Shown: positions 57,088 to 64,000 of the stretch, in pieces
Position numbering within the stretch: position 1 is the first letter of the stretch
Layout of the letters: each line of letters begins with the position of its first letter
Source: Oxalobacteraceae bacterium
GTDB lineage: Bacteria > Pseudomonadota > Gammaproteobacteria > Burkholderiales > Burkholderiaceae_D
Direction: 5' to 3'
Assembly: GCA_027484285.1 (NCBI GenBank)
Contig: JAIXTG010000200.1
Location: 1-64,000 of the forward strand
Length of the DNA stretch: 64,000 bases
Program-made: the position numbers and the translations under genes
Notes under the pieces: generated by a model
What the model saw: the letters and a program-made list of their open reading frames with translations, nothing else
Told to the model about the DNA's origin: nothing
Database searches by the model: none

Positions 57088-57165
57088 AGTGAGTGTCCCT
57101 TTGTTTTCTCCCTTTGTTTTCACCTTTGTTTTCTTTGTTTTTATCCCTTTGTTTTTTTGGCTCGA
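57088..57165. repeat. T-rich tandem repeats and right arm of the inverted repeat pair
   Basis: From 57090 the plus strand reads GTGAGTGTCCCTTTGTTTTC, then TCCCTTTGTTTTC, ACCTTTGTTTTC, TTTGTTTTTA and TCCCTTTGTTTTTTT, an irregular 10-13 bp tandem repeat. The first two units mirror the AAACAAAGGGA arm at 56228-56256. Confidence 0.65.
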
Positions 57166-57189
57166 CTGGCAGCACCGGAGGAAATTGAC

Positions 57190-57504
57190 ATGACCGCACA
57201 AGCACAACGCTCCCATGACGATACTGTGGTCGACCTGTTGAAGGCCGATCCGGCGTTCGCCAACGAATATCTGTCCGTCGCGCTCGACGAAGTCGACCAA
57301 CCCGGTGGCCATCATGCGCTGCTGACCGCACTGCGGCATATCGCTGAGGCGCAAGGGATGGCTGCTGTCGCAGAACGAGCGGGTCTCCCTCGCGAATCGC
57401 TTTACCGGGCGCTGGGCCCGGACGGCAACCCCACGCTGAAGACACTGCTCGCGGTGCTGCAAGCGTCGGGACTGCAGTTATCAGTAGCCCGGGTTTCGGC
57501 CTGA
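57190..57504 (+). CDS. Addiction-module antidote-like protein, toxin not seen
   Basis: A 104-aa protein resembling the putative addiction module antidote family (HigA-like): the core VVDLLKADPAFANEYLSVALDE, then ALLTALRHIAEAQGMAAVAERAGLPRESLYRALGPDGNPTLKTLLAVLQASGL with a HTH. GGAGGAAATTGAC precedes the ATG. In such modules the killer gene normally sits directly upstream; here the upstream bases are T-rich repeats and remnants, so the antidote looks like an orphan. Confidence 0.8.
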   Translation: MTAQAQRSHDDTVVDLLKADPAFANEYLSVALDEVDQPGGHHALLTALRHIAEAQGMAAVAERAGLPRESLYRALGPDGNPTLKTLLAVLQASGLQLSVARVSA

Positions 57505-57537
57505 GCCTGCAGTGAACGACCCCGGAAGCAAACAGCG

Positions 57538-57825
57538 ATGAGCACTGCATTCGACAGCATCAAGGCCGGGCTACTGGAGGCCATCGCCCACGCCGAGCGC
57601 CAGCCGGTCAAGGCCAAGATCCATCGCCCGCGCCCCATCAACGTCAAAGCCCTGCGGGCAAAGGTCGGCATGACGCAAGAACAGTTCGCTGCCCGCTTCG
57701 GTTTCTCGACCGCTACGCTGCGACACTGGGAGCGCGGTGATCGCGCACCACACGGCCCGGCGCTGGTGCTGCTCAACGTCATCGAGCACAATCCGGCAGC
57801 GGTGATCGAGGCGTTGAACGGATAG
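57538..57825 (+). CDS. HTH antitoxin-like regulator (XRE)
   Basis: A 95-aa XRE-type protein of the HigA/NadS style: NVKALRAKVGMTQEQFAARFGFSTATLRHWERGDRAPHGPALVLL. It lies 33 nt after the previous antidote-like gene, on the same strand, so may form an operon. Its toxin partner would normally lie directly upstream; none is present. Confidence 0.78.
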   Translation: MSTAFDSIKAGLLEAIAHAERQPVKAKIHRPRPINVKALRAKVGMTQEQFAARFGFSTATLRHWERGDRAPHGPALVLLNVIEHNPAAVIEALNG

Positions 57826-58028
57826 CGTTACTGCCTTTCGGCGGCGGCCTGCCCGGGCGGTCGCGAGCCGAGGGCAAACCTACCGCAGGAACGCCCCTCC
57901 GACGCGAATACAGCCCCATAGCGCGATTTTTCGGGCTCGCTCCGCATCCTGCGCCACCTTCCCCGAGAATTGCGCTCAGTGCCCGGTCTTCGCGGTAGCA
58001 TCCACCGTCTCAATCTTGCTGAACCGCC

Positions 58029-58343
58029 ATGCCCAGCACTACCCCACCGCCGCTGACCCCCGTCGATCCAAACGCCCTGCTGGACTGGGCACGCCGGGTG
58101 CTGCGCGCCCGAAGTGATCGCGAACTGGCGACGATCTTGGGCGTTACTGCCCCGCAAATCTCGAAGATCCGCCACGGCAAGCCACTCAAGGCGCTGATCC
58201 TCGCGAACCTGCTGGCTGCGACCGATGTGAAGCTGTGGGATTTGGAGAAGAAGGTCAGGCAGACGCCGGAGGATTGGCGGGAGCGGGTGCAGGCGGGAAC
58301 GAAGAAGCAGGGATTAGAAAACAAAAACCCCACCGCCTTGTGA
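58029..58343 (+). CDS. XRE-like small DNA-binding protein, complete copy
   Basis: A 104-aa protein: Pro-rich start, then a helix-turn-helix (RSDRELATILGVTAPQISKIRHGKPL) and the tail TDVKLWDLEKKVRQTPEDWRERVQAG. It is the full-length paralogue of the gene cut off at the window start; the last 12 residues are nearly the same. Its stop codon is in the loop of the terminator of the convergent S-layer-like gene. Possibly a regulator of these surface protein genes, by position only. Confidence 0.8.
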   Translation: MPSTTPPPLTPVDPNALLDWARRVLRARSDRELATILGVTAPQISKIRHGKPLKALILANLLAATDVKLWDLEKKVRQTPEDWRERVQAGTKKQGLENKNPTAL

Positions 58344-58353
58344 GCAGTGGGGT
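58327..58353 (-). terminator. Rho-independent terminator of the 949-aa S-layer-like gene
   Basis: A 10-bp stem ACCCCACCGC/GCAGTGGGGT with one mismatch and loop CTTGTGA is followed on the minus strand by TTTTGTTTTC. It is about 55 bp after the S-layer-like stop and overlaps the end of the convergent HTH gene, the same layout as at 211-235. Confidence 0.85.
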
Positions 58354-58407
58354 TGCACTACGATGCCATCAACCGTCAAGAAGACGATCGACGCCTTCCT
58401 GACTTCA

Positions 58408-61257
58408 TTAGGAAGCGATGGTCAGGATCTGGGCAGCGATGGACGATCCATCAATGTCCAGAGTGCCGGTTACCTTGATCGCCACGTCAGTGCCTGCAGT
58501 GAAGCCTGCAGAAGCACCTGTGGTGCCGTTGTCGTTCGACACGACGATGTAGGTATCACCGCCGAACACAAACCACTCGGCAGCTGCGTTGGTTCCACCG
58601 TTTTGGTCAGCTGCAGCGTTCAGGTATTGGGTCAACGTTGCACCAGCACCCAGAACCACTTCGGCTGCATCCCACTGTGCCGCAGTCATCGCAGCCAGCG
58701 TACCAGTCGAGGCGTCAGCAAGATCAATAGTATCGCCAACTGCGAGGTCGGTGATGGTCAGCGAACCAGCTGCCGCACCTGCAGCGTTGACATCAAACAC
58801 ATCGTTGCCAGCACCGCCGGTGAAGACGTCAGTACCACCGGTGTAAGCGATGGTGTCGACACCAGCACCGCCGTTGATATTGTCGTTCGTGTTTGCGTGG
58901 CCGGTCAGCGCGTCAACGCCGTTCGAACCGACGATGGTCACGTTTTCACCGATTGTGGTGTTCAGCGACGTGTAGGTAACACCGTTGTCAGTGACTTTCC
59001 CGACCGCCACAGCGCTTGCGTCCATGCGGGTGACTGCAGTGCTACCAGTTGCGGTCAGAATCAGGCCAGCATCGCCAGACACGTTCACGGTTTTCGCAGC
59101 AGCGGCAGTCAGAACCAAGGTGTTCTGGTGAGCCGTGGTGTTGGTGTCGTCGCTCACCACATTGATGGTCTCGACACCAGCGATCGTCAGTGCGGAAGCT
59201 TGGGTTTGTGCAGCAGCAGATTCCAGCGTTACCCGGAACGAGTCTGCGGTGCCCGTTGCGTCAACCAGATTGACAGCCATCGTCTGCGTCGCATTAGCGG
59301 TCAGCCTGAGGCCAGCACCTGCAGCGACGTTGTTATATGTCACGCCACCCGTAACCGCACCGTTGGTGAGGTTGGAGAAACCTGCTGCGTTGTAGGCGCC
59401 AGTAGCAGCAGCACCGAGGCCCAGCGTCTCGAAGCCGGAGATTCGCGGCTGGGAAACCGGTGCGCTAAACGTAGCGGCAGCAACGTTCAACACCAGAGTG
59501 TCGGTATCTGCACCACCATTCAGCGAACCGCCCGTTCCGAGGTCAGCGGAAATGGTGACGGTATCGGCACCTGCGCCCATATTGATGGCCTTCGTGGTAG
59601 CGCCGATCGAAATCGTGTCGCCGCCAGAACCACCGGTGAAGGTCACATTGTCGCCGAGTGCAGTACCCAGCGAAACACCACCAGTGTTCGTCACATTGAT
59701 GGCGCTCACCGAGGCTAGCGTCTGGGCCGTGAGGGTCAGAGCAGCGTTACCCGAAACGTTCAGCGTGGTCAGATCCGCTGCGGTCAGTCCAGCAATCGTC
59801 GATGCCGTGCCGTTGGAGGCGATGTTGATGGTCGTGAAACCGTCATCAGCATCGGTGCCCGCTTCGGTATCAGTGATCACGCCTGCGGTCAGGCCGTTAA
59901 CGTTCAGCGCCAGCGTGTTGGCGGTCGGGGTTGCGGTCAGAGCACCGCGGCCAATGCCGAGCGTGCCACCCGTACCAGTCAGCGTGACAGAGGTCAGTGC
60001 GCTCGAGTTGATCGTCGAGTTGCCGTAGCTGTTCAGGGTAACGCTAGCAATCGTGCCAGCAGCCGTGCCGGAAGCAGCATTGGCATCAGCGATAGTGACT
60101 TCGCCGTTGTTAATTGCGGCGCGACCAGTACCAGCAGCGCCAGCGACTCGGGTTTGCGTAGCAATCTGAGTAACGCTGACTTCTGTGGTGGACGCACTGC
60201 CAGTCACGTTAACAGCGCTCAGCGTAAGTCCATCGCCTGCGTCATCAGAGCCACCAGAGACCGCTCCGGTATTCGACACGATGACTTTGCTGCCACCGGT
60301 CACGTTGATCGCGCCTTGGGTTGCCGCTGTCGCACCCGAGGCATCTGCCAGTGTGGCGGCGACCGCGTTAACCGTAACAACACCGGCAGCAGCCGTGGTG
60401 GCGCCGACGGTAGTCGTGCCGGACGTCACGCCTGTGGCGTTGACAGTCACGTTGTTACCGCCGTTGATTGCAACGTTGGTCGCGGCTTGGGATGCAACGG
60501 TTGCAACCACATTGTGGGTCGCTGCAGCAGTGATCGTCTGAGCAGCACCGAAGGTATTGGTGTTCAGTGCCGTGGTGTCTGCAAAGCCGGCGGTGGTGTT
60601 CAGCGTGATTGCACCGCCCGAAGTGACGTTGACCGTCTCAATGCTGGTGGTAGACGCGCCGACCGGAACGGCAGTGATCGCTGCGGTTTGAATCCAGTTC
60701 AGGGTGTCATTGCCGGCACCGCCGTTGATCTGGTCACCAACGGTCAGCGTGGCTACACCTGCAGCCTCACCTGCGTTGAACGTGTCATTGCCGGCGGTAC
60801 CGGTGAATGCCGGGCCCTGATCCATACCAGTAGTGAGCGTGAAAGTGCTGCCCGTCGGAGCCGTCGTGCCGCCGCTGAACGCGCTCGACGAATCGCTCGT
60901 GCCCAGTGCCGTGTCGCTGACTTCCGCTGCCTTGCGGCCCAGTTTCTGGGTGCCCAGGAACGCGGTCTTGCCGTTGAACGAAGCCGTCAGGTCGCCGTCG
61001 AGGAAACGCACCGATGCGGAACCGTTGACGTTCGACAGCTGGAACGTGATGGTCTGGGTCTCGGACTTCAGGGTCACGGTGCGGCCCGAAGCGCGCACGG
61101 TGAACTCGGAGGCCAGGCCTTCGATGTTGATGATGTCGCCGGAAACCAGCTTGCCAGCGATGGTGACGCGGGTGGCGTCGCCTGCGATGTTGTAGGTGTC
61201 GGCGCCAGTGGCGTCCTTGAACGTCTTACGGCCCGTCGCTACGGTAAATGTAGGCAT
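58408..61257 (-). CDS. S-layer-like secreted repeat protein with RTX motifs
   Basis: The 949-residue protein starts with a short conserved region (MPTFTVATGRKTFKDATGAD, about 1-130) that may anchor it to the cell surface, then LTTGMDQ, GGAGNDTLNW and long Thr/Ala/Val/Asn repeats with no Cys, and ends with a calcium-binding-like and C-terminal export region (GGAGVDTIAYTGG; SLTITDLAVGDTIDLADAS; VAIKVTGTLDIDGSSIAAQI). This matches type I secretion S-layer proteins. AGGAG is 10 nt before the ATG. It is the best candidate for the main S-layer protein of this host. Confidence 0.82.
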   Translation of the reverse strand: MPTFTVATGRKTFKDATGADTYNIAGDATRVTIAGKLVSGDIINIEGLASEFTVRASGRTVTLKSETQTITFQLSNVNGSASVRFLDGDLTASFNGKTAFLGTQKLGRKAAEVSDTALGTSDSSSAFSGGTTAPTGSTFTLTTGMDQGPAFTGTAGNDTFNAGEAAGVATLTVGDQINGGAGNDTLNWIQTAAITAVPVGASTTSIETVNVTSGGAITLNTTAGFADTTALNTNTFGAAQTITAAATHNVVATVASQAATNVAINGGNNVTVNATGVTSGTTTVGATTAAAGVVTVNAVAATLADASGATAATQGAINVTGGSKVIVSNTGAVSGGSDDAGDGLTLSAVNVTGSASTTEVSVTQIATQTRVAGAAGTGRAAINNGEVTIADANAASGTAAGTIASVTLNSYGNSTINSSALTSVTLTGTGGTLGIGRGALTATPTANTLALNVNGLTAGVITDTEAGTDADDGFTTINIASNGTASTIAGLTAADLTTLNVSGNAALTLTAQTLASVSAINVTNTGGVSLGTALGDNVTFTGGSGGDTISIGATTKAINMGAGADTVTISADLGTGGSLNGGADTDTLVLNVAAATFSAPVSQPRISGFETLGLGAAATGAYNAAGFSNLTNGAVTGGVTYNNVAAGAGLRLTANATQTMAVNLVDATGTADSFRVTLESAAAQTQASALTIAGVETINVVSDDTNTTAHQNTLVLTAAAAKTVNVSGDAGLILTATGSTAVTRMDASAVAVGKVTDNGVTYTSLNTTIGENVTIVGSNGVDALTGHANTNDNINGGAGVDTIAYTGGTDVFTGGAGNDVFDVNAAGAAAGSLTITDLAVGDTIDLADASTGTLAAMTAAQWDAAEVVLGAGATLTQYLNAAADQNGGTNAAAEWFVFGGDTYIVVSNDNGTTGASAGFTAGTDVAIKVTGTLDIDGSSIAAQILTIAS

Positions 61258-61294
61258 TGTGGAATTGCTCCTGTGATTAGGCTACGTATCTAGC

Positions 61295-61316
61295 CGGGCA
61301 CCGCATCCGGCGCCCG
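61295..61316 (-). promoter_or_regulatory. Stem-loop in the 5' untranslated region of the S-layer-like mRNA
   Basis: A 9-bp stem with one mismatch (CGGGCACCG/CGGCGCCCG) lies about 40 nt upstream of the S-layer-like ATG. Stable leader hairpins of this kind can lengthen the life of S-layer mRNA. Effect not shown by sequence. Confidence 0.4.
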
Positions 61317-61423
61317 ACAACTGACTGTGGCATCGGTCAGACCTTTGCCAGCAGTTACGGCCTCACTGTAGGTTCGGCAACGAAAATTTCCTGTGAACAC
61401 CGTCACAATTTTTGAAATTGTTA

Positions 61424-63076
61424 TTAAAGCCGGTAGTTCAGCCCCAGCAGGATCTGGGTGACGTCGAGGGTCGATAGGCCGATGTTGGAGCGGTCGCGGA
61501 TGCTTTCAATTTCAATAACCACTGCCCACGGGCTGCGCGGGTTGGGGCCGGGCACCCAAACGGCTTCGAGCTTGGCGGCCAGCCGGTTGACCCAGCGGCG
61601 AGAGCCGCCGGCGAGCAGCGGACTATAAGCGTCGTCGTCGCGGGTGTGGGCTGCGATCAGCAAGGCGCCGAGCTGCAGGTTGGGCTGCGCCTGCCAGCGG
61701 CTGAAGGCGAGGGTTTCGGCGCGCAGGCTGTCGCCGCCGGGGCGGTCGTTGGCGGCGAGGTCGCGGCCCAGCCGCAGCTGGCCGCCCCACTGCAGGCCGG
61801 TGCGTCCGCATTCGGCGCCCGCGCCCAGCCACGGGATCAGGGCGTCATAGGCACTCGCTCCGGAAAACCGCCGCTGGTCGAGGTCGGCACGGCCACTGAT
61901 GATGCAGGCGCCGACTGGCACGCGCAGGCCGCCGCTGGCTTGCAGCTGGCTCACGCCGCGGCCGTCGAAGCGCAGCTCGCGCACTGACCCGGCCGCAAAC
62001 AGCACCGCGCCGTCCTGGCCGCGCCACGGCACCGGCCGGCGCCAGCTGCCGGTCGCGCTCGCGTCCCACTGGTCTTGTGCGGACTGGCTGGCGTGAAGCC
62101 GGTGGCGCAGCGCGACGGTGGCGTCGGCCTGCCGGCCGGCGTCGAGCTCGAAGCGGCGGCTGGCGGATGCGCGCAGCTCGCCGAAGCTGTCGGCACGCGG
62201 CTGGTAGCTGGGGTCGAGCAGCAGGGTGGCGGGCACGCCGTCGAGCGTGAGGCGCAGCGCGGATACCGACAGGCCGTAGTTGGCATTGCTGGTGTGGCCT
62301 GCGAAAGCGCCGACGTCGCCCTGCCAGCCGCGCCAGCGGCGCGCGCTGCTGATATTGCGGCGCACGGCTTCGATGTCGGTGCGCAGTGCGGGCGGCGGAT
62401 CGAAGTTCTGCTCGACATGCGCGAGCATGCGGTCGGCGGTGTCGAGCTCATTGAGGCGGTAATGGGCGATCGCGAGATCGAGCCACGCGCCGGCATAGCT
62501 GGGCTGGACCAGCACCACGCGCTCGAGTGCATGGACGGCCACTGCCGGGCGGCCGGCGGCCAGTGCGGTGGTGCCGAGCAGGTAGTCGTAATCGGGGTCG
62601 CCGGTGCCGGCGTCTTCATGGGCGGCGACGAGGCTGAACGCGGCCTCGGCGTTGCCGGCAGCGATCAGGGCCTGCACTTGCGTGCGCAGGGTGGCGAGAT
62701 AGCTGGTGGCTTCGGCGCTTGCTGCCGTGGCGGCGGATTCGGTGGGCTCAGTGGCCTCGCTCGCTTGAGTGACCTTGTTAGCTTCGGTGGCCTTGTGAGC
62801 GTCAGTAGCCTTGCTGGCGTCGGTGGCCTTGCTGGCCTCAGTCGGCTGGCCACTGACCGGGATGCCGGCGCCGCCGGCTGCCTGCGCGGGGGCGATGACG
62901 AGCGCGAAGGACAGGACGCCGCCAAGCGCCTGCAGTGCGACGGCATGCGGGCGCCGCTTTGCCAGTCTGGCGAGGCGTGCGGCTGTGGCAAGGCAGGCAT
63001 CACGCACACGGCGGGCGAGCACCAACGGGCGCGGTCGTGCCGCGCCGGCGTGGACTGGAGCCGGTGGTGTTTTCAA
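61424..63076 (-). CDS. Outer-membrane protein with TPR repeats and C-terminal beta-barrel
   Basis: The 550-aa protein has a likely signal peptide (VLSFALVIAPAQA, cut near 66), a low-complexity linker of KAT/EA repeats (about 78-108), TPR-like helices (about 130-235) and a beta-barrel C-terminal part with alternating aromatic/polar strands that ends in LLGLNYRL. The layout resembles surface lipoprotein assembly modifier proteins (DUF560-like). No lipobox. It follows the FecR-domain gene by 31 nt and precedes the S-layer-like gene, so a role in exporting or anchoring surface protein is plausible. The TTG start is weak. Confidence 0.7.
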   Translation of the reverse strand: MKTPPAPVHAGAARPRPLVLARRVRDACLATAARLARLAKRRPHAVALQALGGVLSFALVIAPAQAAGGAGIPVSGQPTEASKATDASKATDAHKATEANKVTQASEATEPTESAATAASAEATSYLATLRTQVQALIAAGNAEAAFSLVAAHEDAGTGDPDYDYLLGTTALAAGRPAVAVHALERVVLVQPSYAGAWLDLAIAHYRLNELDTADRMLAHVEQNFDPPPALRTDIEAVRRNISSARRWRGWQGDVGAFAGHTSNANYGLSVSALRLTLDGVPATLLLDPSYQPRADSFGELRASASRRFELDAGRQADATVALRHRLHASQSAQDQWDASATGSWRRPVPWRGQDGAVLFAAGSVRELRFDGRGVSQLQASGGLRVPVGACIISGRADLDQRRFSGASAYDALIPWLGAGAECGRTGLQWGGQLRLGRDLAANDRPGGDSLRAETLAFSRWQAQPNLQLGALLIAAHTRDDDAYSPLLAGGSRRWVNRLAAKLEAVWVPGPNPRSPWAVVIEIESIRDRSNIGLSTLDVTQILLGLNYRL

Positions 63077-63107
63077 TCTGCGGTGGCTGTGCTTCGTTCT
63101 TTTTGCT

Positions 63108-64000
63108 TTAGCGCGCCCAGCGGAGGATCCCGTAGGCTTTCAAGTCGCTGCTGATGTTCCGGAAATAGATGTAGGCCGCTTCGTCGCCGTTGCCGTTGAG
63201 TGCGCCGGAGAGCGCGACGTTGGAGGCGGCGCGCTCGGGCGCGAGCCGGCCGGTGTCGCTGATGCCGCCCTTGCTGTACATGACGTGGTCCTGCCCTTCG
63301 AACTCCCAGCGGAAGCTGGTGGCGTAGCGCATCTTGTCGAAGTTGACGGAGAAGCTGGCGCCGGACACGCTGGCGGGCTCGTAGCCGCCGCTGCTGCGGC
63401 CGAAGGCCTGGCTTTCCTGCAGGCGGAAGGCCACGAAGCCGCTGGTGGGCAGGCTGGCCGCCTCGATCGAGCGGAACAGGACGAGTGCGTCGTTCTGGCC
63501 GATGACTTCATAGCCGGCCGGCGCGGCGGCGCGACCGGACCAGCGGCCCCACATCAGGTTCGGGCTGCCATTCATGCCTTCGGGCAGGCCGGCGCTGTTG
63601 TCGCCGCTGAGATTGACTTTCGGTTCTTCGGGGCGCGGCAGTTCGAACGGCAGGCGGCCGTTCGACGGCGCGATCAGCTGCGGTGCGCTGCTGCCCTTGA
63701 CTTCGAGATAGCTGCCGGTGAGCGAGCCGACCAGTTCGCGCGCCGCTGCGCCACCGCAGGGGCCGAGGGCGCTGCGGCTACAGGCGTCATCGAACGGCGC
63801 GACGACCACCGCCCCCTGCTGCACTGCCACGCGGGTCGTCGCCCGGCTGGCCTGCACGAGGAAGTCGGTGCCGCGGATGCCGATGGCGGCCACCGGGGTG
63901 TTGACGCGGAAGTTGTCTTTGGCGGACTGTCCGGCCTTGCCGCTGATGAGCCGCGCCACGCCTTCGGACAGTTCGAAGCGCACGCGGTTGGCGGCGGCGT
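63108..64000 (-). CDS. FecR-domain protein, 5' end outside the window
   Basis: The frame stays open to the window edge. The visible part starts in the FecR domain: FELSEGVARLISGKAG, DNFRVNTPVAAIGIRGTDFLVQ (typical), then a Pro-rich region and a C-terminal beta-rich domain (GFVAFRLQESQAFGR, YASFRWEFEGQDHV-like). FecR proteins of this type often act in the periplasm with TPR/barrel partners. It starts an apparent operon with the TPR-barrel gene. Confidence 0.82.
   Translation of the reverse strand, partial: AAANRVRFELSEGVARLISGKAGQSAKDNFRVNTPVAAIGIRGTDFLVQASRATTRVAVQQGAVVVAPFDDACSRSALGPCGGAAARELVGSLTGSYLEVKGSSAPQLIAPSNGRLPFELPRPEEPKVNLSGDNSAGLPEGMNGSPNLMWGRWSGRAAAPAGYEVIGQNDALVLFRSIEAASLPTSGFVAFRLQESQAFGRSSGGYEPASVSGASFSVNFDKMRYATSFRWEFEGQDHVMYSKGGISDTGRLAPERAASNVALSGALNGNGDEAAYIYFRNISSDLKAYGILRWAR

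Noticed and set aside
58363-61293. Plus-strand frames of 451 aa and 379 aa opposite the 949-aa S-layer-like gene
   Set aside because: Same shadow effect; Cys/Arg/Ser-rich products with no domain, and the minus strand has a clear gene with ribosome site and terminator.
62075-63154. Plus-strand 359-aa frame opposite the TPR-barrel gene
   Set aside because: Antisense shadow of a GC-rich gene; Gly/Ala/Val-rich without a start site; the minus-strand protein has signal peptide, TPR and barrel features.

Overview
The window looks like a chromosomal segment of a Gram-negative betaproteobacterium. This is inferred from GC-rich coding, S-layer and RTX-type surface proteins, and phage genes of the kind seen in Rhodocyclales and Burkholderiales; no marker gene fixes the genus. 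About 50 kb of it (roughly 4.6 to 55.1 kb) is one nearly complete prophage, set into a chromosomal region of secreted repeat-rich surface proteins. LEFT FLANK (1 to 4.5 kb): the 3' end of a small HTH protein gene, a SAM methyltransferase with a regulatory domain, and a large secreted beta-strand repeat (S-layer/RTX-like) protein gene whose 5' part seems missing. PROPHAGE (4.6 to 55.1 kb), left to right: a small XRE regulator and a full tyrosine integrase; a two-gene operon with an Abi-like HEPN protein and a structured leader; a lysis cassette (holin, muramidase, LydA-type holin); a P2-type contractile tail (D, X, U, T, E/E', FII, FI, fibres, I, J, W, PAAR, V); a lambda-type head module (FII-like connector, E, D, C/Nu3, B, W, A). 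Then comes an inverted block of eight small plus-strand genes, five of them preceded by the same fixed-spacing leader element. It is followed by two ParB-methyltransferase fusions, a Nu1-like small terminase, an NYN-domain RNase gene preceded by its own promoter and three tandem structured RNA repeats, and a replication and recombination operon (DUF6456, RuvC-like resolvase, D5/P4-type primase-helicase, Cas4-like exonuclease, P63C protein, SSB-like protein, Sak4-like ATPase). The right end has a LexA-like repressor with three matching operators, a small SOS-like operon and a decayed integrase 3' end. RIGHT FLANK (55.1 to 64 kb): an AT-richer RTX protein, an Icd/Ash-like leader ORF coupled to a SymE-like toxin gene, decayed and intact copies of a small HTH gene family, two orphan antitoxin-like genes, a 949-aa S-layer-like protein, a TPR plus beta-barrel outer-membrane protein, and a FecR-domain protein running off the window. 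The most interesting candidates for undescribed biology are (1) the promoter, tandem RNA repeat and NYN RNase unit at 41473-42389, laid out like a type III toxin-antitoxin system but with a different nuclease; (2) the HEPN Abi operon with mutually exclusive leader hairpins at 6334-7660; and (3) the inverted small-gene array at 33817-36940 with five identically spaced upstream elements. Family names come from reading the protein sequences by eye; no database search was run.
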